Shown one piece after another: positions 8,579 through 16,767 of a stretch of DNA of 64,000 nucleotides (its first letter is position 1; every line of letters begins with the position of its first letter). Under the pieces are notes generated by a model, which was given only the letters and a program-made list of their open reading frames with translations, had not been told where the DNA came from and searched no databases. The stretch is from Bacteroidaceae bacterium (GTDB taxonomy: Bacteria > Bacteroidota > Bacteroidia > Bacteroidales > Bacteroidaceae). A program made the translations under genes and the position numbers. The stretch covers positions 80,935 to 144,934 of the forward strand of contig JAFTYI010000031.1 in NCBI GenBank assembly GCA_017464815.1. The letters are read 5' to 3'.

Positions 8579-8586
8579 CAAAAATA
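8579..8586 (-). promoter_or_regulatory. -7 box TATTTTTG for the cyclophilin gene
   Basis: The minus strand reads TATTTTTG (TAnnTTTG), 38 bp before the cyclophilin ATG, with a TTG about 20 bp further upstream. It sits in the 72-bp gap after the radical SAM gene and suggests that the cyclophilin and TIGR03915 genes also have their own promoter. Confidence 0.45.
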
Positions 8587-8613
8587 GCCAATCTTTGGGT
8601 TTTGGACAAGGAA

Positions 8614-9891
8614 TCATTCAAACTTCAGCTCCAACTGCCCGTCGTCCCTCCTCTTTCCCTTGGGGGTGGGCAGCAGCAGGCGGCGCACGGTTGCGGGATG
8701 CAGCTCGTTGATGCCACGCGCCTCCAGCTCGCCGCAGGTGATGAAGTACTGGGCCTTCTTCAGCACCACGCCCATCTTCTTCAGGTGGTAGGAGGTCACG
8801 CGGCCAAAGCGGCGCGAGTGGACAATGAGGGTGGCCGACTTCACGCCGATGCCCGGCACGCGCAGGATGCGCTCGTAGTCGTCGCGGTTGATATCTACGG
8901 GGAAGGCTTCAGGGTGGCGCAGCGCCCAAGCCAGCTTCGGGTCAATCTCTAGGTCGAGGTTGGGGGTGGCGTCATCGACAATCTCCTCCACGCCAAAGTG
9001 GTAGAAGCGCATCAGCCAATCGGCCTGGTAGAGACGGTTCTCGCGCACCAACGGTGGTTGCTGGGGCACGGGCAGACGGCTGTCGTAGGTGTTTACGGGG
9101 ATGTAGCCCGAGTAATAGACGCGCCGCATGGTGGGACGCCCGTAGAGGGCTGATGAAAGGCGCAGGATGTCGCGGTCGGTTTCGGCCGTGGCGCCCACAA
9201 TCATCTGTGTGCTCTGTCCGGCGGGCACAAAGCGCGGGGCGTGGCGGTGCTTTTTCCGTTCCTCCTGACTCTCGAGCACGCCCTGTTGGATAAACTTCAT
9301 GGGTTGGAAAACGCTCTGGAAATCCTTTTCAGGGGCGAGGAACTTCAGCGACTGTTCGTTGGGTATCTCGATGTTCACGCTCATGCGGTCGGCATACAGG
9401 CCTGCCTCGTTCACCAGCTCCCGACTGGCGCCGGGGATGCTCTTCAGGTGGATGTATCCGTTGAAGCGATGGATGGTGCGCAGGTCCTTGACGATGCGCA
9501 CGAGGCGCTCCATGGTGTAGTCGGGGTTGCGCACCACGCCTGAACTGAGGAACAGCCCCTCGATGTAGTTTCGTCGGTAGAACTCCATCGTCAGCTCCAC
9601 CAGCTCCGTCACCGACAGGGTGGCGCGTGGTATGTCGTTCGTCCGCCGGTTGATACAATAGGCACAATCATAGATGCAGTAGTTTGTTAACATCACCTTG
9701 AGCAACGAGATGCAGCGCCCGTCCTCGGCAAAACTATGGCAGATGCCGATGCCGCCCACGGTGTTTCCCACGCCGCAAGCCTCGCCACCACGCTTGCGAT
9801 TGGAGCGCACCGTACCGCTCGACGAACACGACACGTCGTACTTCGCCGATTCGGTCAGAATCCTCAGTTTCTCCAATGTGCTTTCGGTCAT
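8614..9891 (-). CDS. Putative DNA modification/repair radical SAM protein (TIGR03916)
   Basis: A 425-aa cytoplasmic protein. The radical SAM cluster motif is CIYDCAYC (CxxxCxxC) near residues 75-82. Other landmarks are an N-terminal GTVRSNRKRGGEACGVGNTV region, ISLLKVMLTNYC, and a C-terminal helix-hairpin-helix RVPGIGVKSATLIV near 360-373, which normally contacts DNA or RNA backbone. The family is always found with TIGR03915; here the pair is interrupted by a cyclophilin gene. The substrate is unknown. The start MTESTLEKLRIL is typical of the family. The upstream gap to the metallophosphoesterase is only 25 bp, so this gene probably shares that gene's promoter. Confidence 0.88.
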   Translation of the reverse strand: MTESTLEKLRILTESAKYDVSCSSSGTVRSNRKRGGEACGVGNTVGGIGICHSFAEDGRCISLLKVMLTNYCIYDCAYCINRRTNDIPRATLSVTELVELTMEFYRRNYIEGLFLSSGVVRNPDYTMERLVRIVKDLRTIHRFNGYIHLKSIPGASRELVNEAGLYADRMSVNIEIPNEQSLKFLAPEKDFQSVFQPMKFIQQGVLESQEERKKHRHAPRFVPAGQSTQMIVGATAETDRDILRLSSALYGRPTMRRVYYSGYIPVNTYDSRLPVPQQPPLVRENRLYQADWLMRFYHFGVEEIVDDATPNLDLEIDPKLAWALRHPEAFPVDINRDDYERILRVPGIGVKSATLIVHSRRFGRVTSYHLKKMGVVLKKAQYFITCGELEARGINELHPATVRRLLLPTPKGKRRDDGQLELKFE

Positions 9892-9916
9892 AGCTGTCTT
9901 TCTCTCTTTGGGGGAA

Positions 9917-10744
9917 TTAGTGGGCCGTGTCCCGTTTCAGCGTCACTATCATAATGTCACTGCGGGCACCCGTGCGGATGTTCTTGCGCGAGGTGCCAAG
10001 GCCGTTGCTGGTGATGACGGGGATGCCCTGTGTGTTGTGGTTGAGTCCCGTGAGGAAGCGTCGGCCATACTTCGACCCCGTCTCGGGCACAATCCAGCCA
10101 AGGAAGGTCACCTGCCCGCCGTGGGTGTGTCCCGCCAGGGCGAGGTCGGTGTGGACAATGTCCACGTCCTCGGTGTAGTCGGGTGTGTGGGTAATCAGGA
10201 TGACGTAGTCCTCGTCCCTCAACGGGGCAGTGGGCGAGGTGGCGTAGCGCTTCAGGTCGAATCCGTTGGCCACGCCGGCCAGGATGAGGCGGTCGCCCTC
10301 CCGGCTGAGGGTGTCAAGCTCGTGCTCCAGCAAGCGGATGCCGTTTGCCTGCATGGCGCGGCGAATTTCGTCGGTACACCGCTCGTAGTCGTTGTTACCC
10401 AGCACGGCGTAGGTGCCATGGGGCGGATTCACTTCACCAATGGCTTTGAAAAGCGGCTCCACATACTGGCATCCCTCCTGATAGTCGCCGCCGAGCAGGA
10501 GCAGGTCGGGTCGTTCGTCGTGCAACGCCCGCACGGTGTTCAGCAGGTGGCGCTCCTTATACTTGCTCTCCAGATGGAAGTCGCTGGCAAAGGCGATGCG
10601 GAATCCGTCGAAGGCGGCGGGCACCTGTGGACTGCTGATGGTATAGCGGCGGATGCGCCCCACGCCCGGATAGCGGGAAAGCGAAGCACACGACGAGAGT
10701 ATAAAAACTGTCGCAAGAAGGGTGAAAAAGCCGATTTTCCTCAT
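9917..10744 (-). CDS. Metallophosphoesterase lipoprotein (YaeI/COG1408-like)
   Basis: A 275-aa calcineurin-like phosphoesterase. ATG 10744 is preferred because it begins a signal sequence with lipobox LSSC; the reading frame extends upstream into promoter sequence. All metal-binding blocks are visible in order: ASDFHLE, GGDYQEG, GNNDYE, ITHTPDY and AGHTHGGQ. This set fits the membrane-associated UDP-sugar or phospholipid phosphodiesterase-like group COG1408, but the substrate is unknown. It is divergent from the CE7 esterase gene across a 115-bp region with a promoter box for each direction. Confidence 0.88.
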   Translation of the reverse strand: MRKIGFFTLLATVFILSSCASLSRYPGVGRIRRYTISSPQVPAAFDGFRIAFASDFHLESKYKERHLLNTVRALHDERPDLLLLGGDYQEGCQYVEPLFKAIGEVNPPHGTYAVLGNNDYERCTDEIRRAMQANGIRLLEHELDTLSREGDRLILAGVANGFDLKRYATSPTAPLRDEDYVILITHTPDYTEDVDIVHTDLALAGHTHGGQVTFLGWIVPETGSKYGRRFLTGLNHNTQGIPVITSNGLGTSRKNIRTGARSDIMIVTLKRDTAH

Positions 10745-10776
10745 GTTTGATTCAATTGTCCACCATTTGGTGGGTA

Positions 10777-10784
10777 CAAAGATA
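10777..10784 (-). promoter_or_regulatory. -7 box TATCTTTG for the metallophosphoesterase gene
   Basis: The minus strand reads TATCTTTG, 33 bp upstream of the ATG at 10744. It forms a back-to-back pair with the plus-strand box at 10807-10814. Confidence 0.5.
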
Positions 10785-10806
10785 CGCAACATTCGCGAAT
10801 TTGCCG

Positions 10807-10814
10807 TACATTTG
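10807..10814 (+). promoter_or_regulatory. -7 box TACATTTG for the CE7-type esterase gene
   Basis: TACATTTG fits TAnnTTTG and lies 46 bp upstream of the ATG at 10860. A clear -33 box was not seen. Confidence 0.5.
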
Positions 10815-10859
10815 CAGAGGAATTGCCAAGAGATTAACACAATTAAAATAAGAAAAACA

Positions 10860-12167
10860 ATGAAGAACAGACTTTTTGCGCTCGCACTGACCCTGATGTG
10901 CCTGCTGTCGGCCTTGGCCGAAAACTATCCTTATCGTAGTGACCTCCTGTGGGTGACTGTGCCCGACCATGCCGACTGGCTCTACAAGACCGGTGAGAAG
11001 GCTACCGTCGAGGTGCAGCTCTACCGTTATGGAATCCCTCAGGACGGAACCGTCCTCACCTACACCCTTGGACAGGACAACCTGAAGCCCGAGGAGAGCG
11101 GCACCGTCACACTGAAGAACGGCCGCGCCCGTGTGAACATGGGCACCATGAAGAAGCCCGGCTTCCGCGACTGCAACTTCACCGTGGAGATTGACGGCAA
11201 GCGCTATAGCCACCACGTGAAGGTAGGATTCTCGCCCGAGAAGTTGCAACCCGTGACCAAGTTGCCCAAGGACTTCAACGACTTTTGGGCCGCCGAGCTG
11301 GAGGAGCTGAAGAAAGTTCCCTTGAAGTACACCACCAAATACGTGCCCGAGTACTCGACCGACAAGATTGACTGCTACCTGGTGAAGCTGGACGTGACGC
11401 GCCGCGGACAGTGCGTCTATGCCTACCTCACCCGTCCGAAGGCCAAGGGTTCCTACCCCGTGGTGCTCAACCCTCCCGGTGCCGGCATCAAGACCATCAA
11501 GGAGCCTATGCGCCGCAAGTACTACGCCGAAGAGGGATGCATCCGCTTGGAGATGGAAATTCACGGACTGAATCCCGAGATTGACGCCACCACCTTCAAG
11601 GAAATCAGCAACGCCTTCAACAGCCGCGAGAACGGCTACCTCTCCAACGGACTGGAGACGCGCGACACCTACTACATGAAGCGTGTCTATTTGGCTTGCG
11701 TGCGTGCCATCGACTACTTGACTTCGCTCCCCGAGTGGGACGGAAAGAATGTGTTTGTGCAAGGCGGCAGCCAGGGCGGAGCTTTGGCACTGATAACCGC
11801 CGGACTTGACAAGCGCGTGACGGGCTGCGTGGCCAACCATCCTGCCTTGAGCGACATGGCCGGCTATGCCGCTGGTGGCACAGGCGGCTATCCCCACTTC
11901 AACAACGGAGGCAACATTGCCCTGACCAAGAACCAATTAGAGGTGCTGCAATACTTCGACGTGGTCAACTTCGCCCGCCAAATCACCTGCCCCGTGCGCA
12001 TCACCTGGGGCTACAACGACAATGTCTGCCCTCCCACCACCAGCTGGATGGTCTACAACGTGATGACCTGTCCCAAGGAGCCGCTCATCACCCCCATCAA
12101 CGAGCATTGGACAACGGAAGAGACCGAGTACGGCCACCTGAAGTGGATTTTGAAGCATCGCAAGTAA
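10860..12167 (+). CDS. Secreted CE7-type acetyl esterase (acetyl xylan esterase/cephalosporin-C deacetylase fold)
   Basis: A 435-aa exported alpha/beta hydrolase. The ATG at 10860 starts a signal peptide ending near LLSALAE; the longer frame to 10722 runs through the divergent promoter. An N-terminal beta-sandwich-like extension (about residues 20-125) precedes an AXE1 hydrolase domain (PKDFNDFWAAEL onward). The nucleophile is in GGSQGG near residue 303, the Asp in ITWGYNDNVCPP near 385, and the His in YGHLKW close to the C-terminus. CE7 enzymes remove acetyl groups from xylo- or other oligosaccharides. A 14-bp hairpin follows the gene. The family assignment is firm; the natural substrate is not. 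Confidence 0.88.
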   Translation: MKNRLFALALTLMCLLSALAENYPYRSDLLWVTVPDHADWLYKTGEKATVEVQLYRYGIPQDGTVLTYTLGQDNLKPEESGTVTLKNGRARVNMGTMKKPGFRDCNFTVEIDGKRYSHHVKVGFSPEKLQPVTKLPKDFNDFWAAELEELKKVPLKYTTKYVPEYSTDKIDCYLVKLDVTRRGQCVYAYLTRPKAKGSYPVVLNPPGAGIKTIKEPMRRKYYAEEGCIRLEMEIHGLNPEIDATTFKEISNAFNSRENGYLSNGLETRDTYYMKRVYLACVRAIDYLTSLPEWDGKNVFVQGGSQGGALALITAGLDKRVTGCVANHPALSDMAGYAAGGTGGYPHFNNGGNIALTKNQLEVLQYFDVVNFARQITCPVRITWGYNDNVCPPTTSWMVYNVMTCPKEPLITPINEHWTTEETEYGHLKWILKHRK

Positions 12168-12205
12168 TAGTGAAGCGTTAAATTTACCAAAGGATATGGA
12201 AAAAG

Positions 12206-12244
12206 GGAAGGAAAGATTTGCTAAACTCTGAAATCTTTCCTTCC
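12206..12244 (+). terminator. 14-bp hairpin between the esterase and ROK genes
   Basis: Perfect inverted repeat 12206-12219 and 12231-12244 (GGAAGGAAAGATTT arm), followed by TTTGCG. It can end the esterase transcript, though the T-run is short. It overlaps the promoter-like boxes of the next gene, so it may also be an operator. Confidence 0.6.
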
Positions 12245-12248
12245 TTTG
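12217..12248 (+). promoter_or_regulatory. Possible promoter of the ROK kinase gene, overlapping the hairpin
   Basis: TTTG (12217-12220), 20 bp, TTCCTTTG (12241-12248). The second box differs from TAnnTTTG by one base. It lies 35 bp before the ATG, and both boxes fall on the hairpin arms. Confidence 0.4.
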
Positions 12249-12282
12249 CGCAATCATTAACCAATTAAAGAAGAAAGACAGC

Positions 12283-13260
12283 ATGGAAACAGCTAATTTG
12301 CAGAAGCCCTACGTTGTGGGCATGGATATAGGCGGTACGAACACCGTGATGGGAATTGTGGACCAGCGGGGAAATATCCTCGACACGGACTCGGTGAAGA
12401 CCGGACAATATGAACGGGTGGAAGACTACGTGGAGGCCGTGTGTGCCAAACTCATTCCCCTGATTGAGAAGCATGGCGGAGCCGACAAGTTCCGCGGTAT
12501 GGGTATCGGTGCGCCCAATGCCAACTACTATCGTGGCACCATTGAACAGGCACCCAATCTGCCGTGGAAAGGTATTGTGCCCTTGGCCGACATGTTCAAG
12601 CAAAAGACCGGTGTGCCCGTAGCCATGACCAACGATGCCAACGCGGCAGCCTTGGGCGAAATGACCTACGGTGCGGCCCGTGGCATGAAGGACTTCATCA
12701 TGATAACCCTCGGAACGGGCGTGGGCAGCGGCATCGTCATCAACGGACAGATGGTGTATGGCCACGACGGCTTTGCCGGTGAACTGGGGCACGTGTGTAT
12801 GGACCAATCGGCCGAAGCACGCCTCTGTGGCTGCGGCAAACGGGGATGCTTGGAGACCTACTGCTCGGCTACGGGCGTGGCACGCACGGCACGCGAGGTG
12901 TTGGTGGCCAGTGCCGACCCCAGCCTGTTGCGCGAGGTGCCTGCCGAACAGATTACCTCGAAGGATGTGTACGACGCAGCCGTGAAAGGCGACGCACTGG
13001 CATTGGAGATTTTCCAACGCACGGGCGAGACGCTGGGACGAGCCATAGCCGACTTCATCGCCTTCAGCAGTCCCGAGGCCATTGTCCTCTTTGGCGGACT
13101 CACCAAGTCGGGCGAATACATCATGCGCCCCATCCGCGAAGCCGTGGAGGCCCATGTGATGCCTATTTTCAAGGGGAAAACCAAAATCCTCCTCTCGGAG
13201 CTGAAAGATGCCGACGCCGCTGTGCTGGGTGCCAGCGCACTGGGGTGGGAAGCAAAATGA
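12283..13260 (+). CDS. ROK family sugar kinase (glucokinase-like)
   Basis: A 325-aa cytoplasmic kinase. The ATP-binding phosphate-1 motif is GMDIGGTNTVMGIVD at residues 13-27, the sugar-binding Asn-Asp is in TNDANAAALGE near 115-125, and ITLGTGVGSGIV near 145 is phosphate-2. The ROK zinc-binding signature HVCMDQ...CGCGKRGCLETYCS lies near 168-195. ROK enzymes phosphorylate glucose, N-acetylmannosamine, allose or similar sugars with ATP. No DNA-binding domain is present, so it is an enzyme and not a repressor. It is commonly annotated as glucokinase in Bacteroidales. It ends at a hairpin convergent with hsdR. Confidence 0.9.
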   Translation: METANLQKPYVVGMDIGGTNTVMGIVDQRGNILDTDSVKTGQYERVEDYVEAVCAKLIPLIEKHGGADKFRGMGIGAPNANYYRGTIEQAPNLPWKGIVPLADMFKQKTGVPVAMTNDANAAALGEMTYGAARGMKDFIMITLGTGVGSGIVINGQMVYGHDGFAGELGHVCMDQSAEARLCGCGKRGCLETYCSATGVARTAREVLVASADPSLLREVPAEQITSKDVYDAAVKGDALALEIFQRTGETLGRAIADFIAFSSPEAIVLFGGLTKSGEYIMRPIREAVEAHVMPIFKGKTKILLSELKDADAAVLGASALGWEAK

Positions 13261-13293
13261 AGCAATAGATACTTCCCCATCTAATAAATGACT

Positions 13294-13329
13294 CCGTTCG
13301 TCAACCGTATTTGCACGGTTGGCGAACGG
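13294..13329. terminator. Hairpin between the convergent ROK and hsdR genes
   Basis: 15-bp stem (13294-13308 and 13315-13329) with one G-T pair and a 6-base loop. No T-run follows on either strand, so a bidirectional terminator role is only probable. Confidence 0.5.
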
Positions 13330-13410
13330 AAACTTACACAATTAATTCGAATTATTCAATTCATGATATAATCCTTTCGCCATTAAAAAGTATGTTTGGA
13401 TTATGCAGCA

Positions 13411-16400
13411 TTAATCTATACCATATTCTGCTGCCATCCCTATATTGTTTTGATAATCTTTGGGACGACTCGCCTCACGAGCCATAAATGTATAGTCCCT
13501 TATGATGCGTTGCCAATCCATCATTGACATTCCTGGATACCGTTCACCAAAGAGTTCCATCACTTCCCGCTGAAGTTCGTAATCAGACGTATTTGCATTC
13601 ATAACCAGTCGATTGTAGATAAGATTACGCACCTCGCGGTCATCTTCCACAGACTCAAGTTTCTTGTTCTGGAAAGCATACACCTCTGTGGAGTCTTCCA
13701 ACATCTTTATAATGACAGAGCGAAATCCGTCCTTGAAACCTTCATTTTGTTGATAGCTCTTATAAAGTGACATGTCACTCTGTCGCATTTTTCTAACGGC
13801 TTTGTCTATAATCATAGCCAAAGCTGTATCTACAGCCTGTTGGTCGGGGTTTCCAACTACCAATTCTTGGTAATCCTTATCATTGGTCACCACTTTTGCA
13901 ACATTCAAGAATTTTGCTTTTTGGTCTTCAGGCGCAGCATCCCACCCTTTGAACCATCGTTCATTAAATTCTTCAAGAATAATGTCCAACGGGTCTTTAC
14001 CATTATCATTTCCCCCACTCACCATGACAGGTTTGTTTGGTTCCAATGTCGTTTCACCCGCATCCAGTTCCACCGTCTCGTTCAATGCAGTACGGCGCAA
14101 ACCGTATGTGTTCAAATCCACAGTATCCAACAAATCTTTGATATTGTCCTCTTGTGGGTTCACATGAAGGTCTGGTATCAGATAGCGCAAATACCAATAG
14201 AGTTTTTCCCAGTCCGCCACTTCATATTCAAGAATTGCAGCTACACGCGAATAGATTCGGACAAACTGTTTGCACTTCATTTTGAAGTCGGCTTTTCCGT
14301 TTTCTCCCCATTCTATTTCGTGATTGAACCTGTGTGCCGCCTCATCCAAGATGGGTGCCCATTGGTCTGCATCAGTCCCATGAATGTAAAGGTCAATAAA
14401 CGTCTCTACCTCATCCATTTCAAACACCCCCATCTGTAACAGGGTGGTTTTCAATTGATGGAGCACATTCACGTCTGTCCCGTCAGAGAGGGTTGTCATT
14501 GTAAAGAAGGGGTTAAAGGCCTCCTTCATGCTCTCCGTGCTATTGTAAAAGTCCATAATGAAGAGGTCTTCACTCAGTTTCCCCAATTCTGGTGCCGCTC
14601 GGTTCAGACGTGACAAGGCTTGAACTGCCAATACTCCATCCAACGGTTTGTCAATATACATGGCACAAAGTTTGGGCTGGTCAAATCCCGTCAGATATCT
14701 ATTGGCCACTACCAAAATGCGATTGTCATCCTTTTCAAATTCTTCTGCTGTTTGCGACTCGGGGAAACCATTTATCCCCGCTTCCGTATATTCTTTGCCC
14801 ATGATATTCTTCGTTCCTGAGAAAGCTATCAGGATATGATAAGGCAATTTCTTCTCTTGGGCGATACTCTGCAATGCATTGTAATAGCTGATGGCACACT
14901 CAATGTCCTTGGTCACCACCATCGCCTTGGCTTTTCCTTTCAACTTGCGGTTACGATACACCTTTGCATCAAAGTGATTCAGCATCACCTCAGCTTTGGC
15001 TGCTATCGTTTTAGGGTTTCGCTCCACCAATCTGCGCAGTAGCTTTTGCGCCTTTGCGTTGTTGTATTGTGGATTCTCCTCGATGCTTTTTGTCAGTTCA
15101 TAATAGCTCTTGTAAGTGGTATAATTGGCTAATACATTTAGTATGAATCCCTCCTCTATCGCCTGTTTCATGCTGTAGAGGTGATAGGGATAATACTTGC
15201 CATCCGCATGTCTTGTTCCGAATCGTTCCAAGGTCTCTTTCTTAGGCGTAGCTGTGAAGGCGAAGTATGAGCAGTTGGAACTCATCTTTCGCTCTTTCAT
15301 CAATTTCATAATCAGATCGTCTGTTTCTTCCTCCTGCTCCGTACTTTTCTGTACAGTGGCATTCATCTTATCAGCTCCGATACCCGATTGCGAACTGTGC
15401 GCTTCGTCAATCACAATGGCAAAGTTGTTGCTGCTCACATCACTGATTACGTCGCACATGAAAGGAAACTTCTGAATCGTCGTGATGATGATACGTTTGC
15501 CATCTTCAATATGCTGTCTCAATCCTGTCCGGGTCTTATTGTTTCCGCTGTCCGCGCAATCGGCATGAGCCACAATCTTGTTGCTCTGCCCAAAGGCTTT
15601 GATGTTGTCCGTTATCTGCTTATCAAGCAATTTGCGGTCAGTCACCACTATTACCGAGTTGAACAGCGGTTCATCCACAGCCTTTGCCCTTGTTGCATCC
15701 TTTGAAATAGGGCATGTCTTTATCAACTTAAAAGCTAGCCATGTCAGTGAATTGGACTTTCCAGACCCGGCAGAATGTTCTATGAGATAAGTTTTGCCAA
15801 CCCCCGTTTGTGCCACATCCGCCACCAGATTGTTCACTACATCCAATTGGTGGAAACGTGGGAATATCAGTTTCTTGGCATTTCTCATAATGTGTGGCAC
15901 CTTCTTCTGTGTTTTGGCCTCTCCATAATCAAAAAGTACGTAATTCATGATGATGTCAGCCACCATGTCTTTTTGCAGCACCTGTTCCCACAGGTAGGCC
16001 GTTTTGTAGCCTCCCGCTTCATTCACGGGATTTCCAGCTCCTTGCCCGTCAGGCAATCCTTTGTTGAAAGGCATGAAATAGGTCTTGTCCTGATTGAGTC
16101 GTGTGGTGAAAAACACTTCATTCTTATCTACCACAAAATGCGCCAGACAACGACCATAACTCAACAATGTATCTTTCGGATTCCGTTTAGCTGATTTATA
16201 CTGTTCAATACCATCTTTCCGAGCCGTTTGGTGTGTCCAAGGATTTTTCAACTCGAAGGTGAACAGTGGTATTCCGTTTACAAACAACACCATGTCCAGT
16301 TCCTCTCCCGAATGCAATACAGAGAAAGTTTGTTGGCGAGTCAACGAGAACTGATTTTGTCCATATTTCTCCCACGACACTTTGCTGTCCGCCGCTGATG

Positions 16401-16767
16401 GCTTTGGATAAAACAACGTAAGTTTCAGATGCTGAATTTCCATAGGATTCTTCAGCACATATATCACCCCAAAGGTCTCTATATCCTTAGCAATCTTGCG
16501 CATCACCTCCCCTTTCAGGTCAGCACCTACATACTTGGCCAACTCTTCCTGTTGGGTTGTCTCCAAGAACGACCACAGGCGGCGCACATCCAACGCCAGT
16601 TTCTTATCCATGTCCTTGGGCATTCCCCAATAATATTGGCGACCATCCGGTTGCTGTGCTTCCACATCTGTCAGTCCCATAGCCTCACGTTCTTCCCGCG
16701 TGAATCCTATGAGCGCTTTTTCTATCAAAGCTTCAAAAGCTTGTTCGTTGGTGTTGCTTGGTTTCAT
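13411..16767 (-). CDS. hsdR: Type I restriction enzyme subunit R
   Basis: A 1118-aa motor and nuclease subunit of a type I restriction-modification complex. The N-terminal endonuclease has the (E/D)xK pair in IPLFTFELKNPW near residue 175. The helicase core has Walker A in EHSAGSGKSNS near 335, the DEAH box VIDEAHSS near 455, FTATPKKETLERF near 510 and the arginine-finger motif QALSRLNR near 710. Together with HsdM2HsdS it translocates unmethylated DNA and cuts at a distance. Its ATG overlaps the fic stop as ATGA, so its translation probably depends on fic being read through in frame. It is the last gene of the operon, and no truncation is seen. Confidence 0.95.
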   Translation of the reverse strand: MKPSNTNEQAFEALIEKALIGFTREEREAMGLTDVEAQQPDGRQYYWGMPKDMDKKLALDVRRLWSFLETTQQEELAKYVGADLKGEVMRKIAKDIETFGVIYVLKNPMEIQHLKLTLFYPKPSAADSKVSWEKYGQNQFSLTRQQTFSVLHSGEELDMVLFVNGIPLFTFELKNPWTHQTARKDGIEQYKSAKRNPKDTLLSYGRCLAHFVVDKNEVFFTTRLNQDKTYFMPFNKGLPDGQGAGNPVNEAGGYKTAYLWEQVLQKDMVADIIMNYVLFDYGEAKTQKKVPHIMRNAKKLIFPRFHQLDVVNNLVADVAQTGVGKTYLIEHSAGSGKSNSLTWLAFKLIKTCPISKDATRAKAVDEPLFNSVIVVTDRKLLDKQITDNIKAFGQSNKIVAHADCADSGNNKTRTGLRQHIEDGKRIIITTIQKFPFMCDVISDVSSNNFAIVIDEAHSSQSGIGADKMNATVQKSTEQEEETDDLIMKLMKERKMSSNCSYFAFTATPKKETLERFGTRHADGKYYPYHLYSMKQAIEEGFILNVLANYTTYKSYYELTKSIEENPQYNNAKAQKLLRRLVERNPKTIAAKAEVMLNHFDAKVYRNRKLKGKAKAMVVTKDIECAISYYNALQSIAQEKKLPYHILIAFSGTKNIMGKEYTEAGINGFPESQTAEEFEKDDNRILVVANRYLTGFDQPKLCAMYIDKPLDGVLAVQALSRLNRAAPELGKLSEDLFIMDFYNSTESMKEAFNPFFTMTTLSDGTDVNVLHQLKTTLLQMGVFEMDEVETFIDLYIHGTDADQWAPILDEAAHRFNHEIEWGENGKADFKMKCKQFVRIYSRVAAILEYEVADWEKLYWYLRYLIPDLHVNPQEDNIKDLLDTVDLNTYGLRRTALNETVELDAGETTLEPNKPVMVSGGNDNGKDPLDIILEEFNERWFKGWDAAPEDQKAKFLNVAKVVTNDKDYQELVVGNPDQQAVDTALAMIIDKAVRKMRQSDMSLYKSYQQNEGFKDGFRSVIIKMLEDSTEVYAFQNKKLESVEDDREVRNLIYNRLVMNANTSDYELQREVMELFGERYPGMSMMDWQRIIRDYTFMAREASRPKDYQNNIGMAAEYGID

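Noticed and set aside
10752-11936. 394-codon minus-strand ORF opposite the CE7-type esterase
   Set aside because: The plus strand has signal peptide, catalytic triad and promoter; this frame has none of these.
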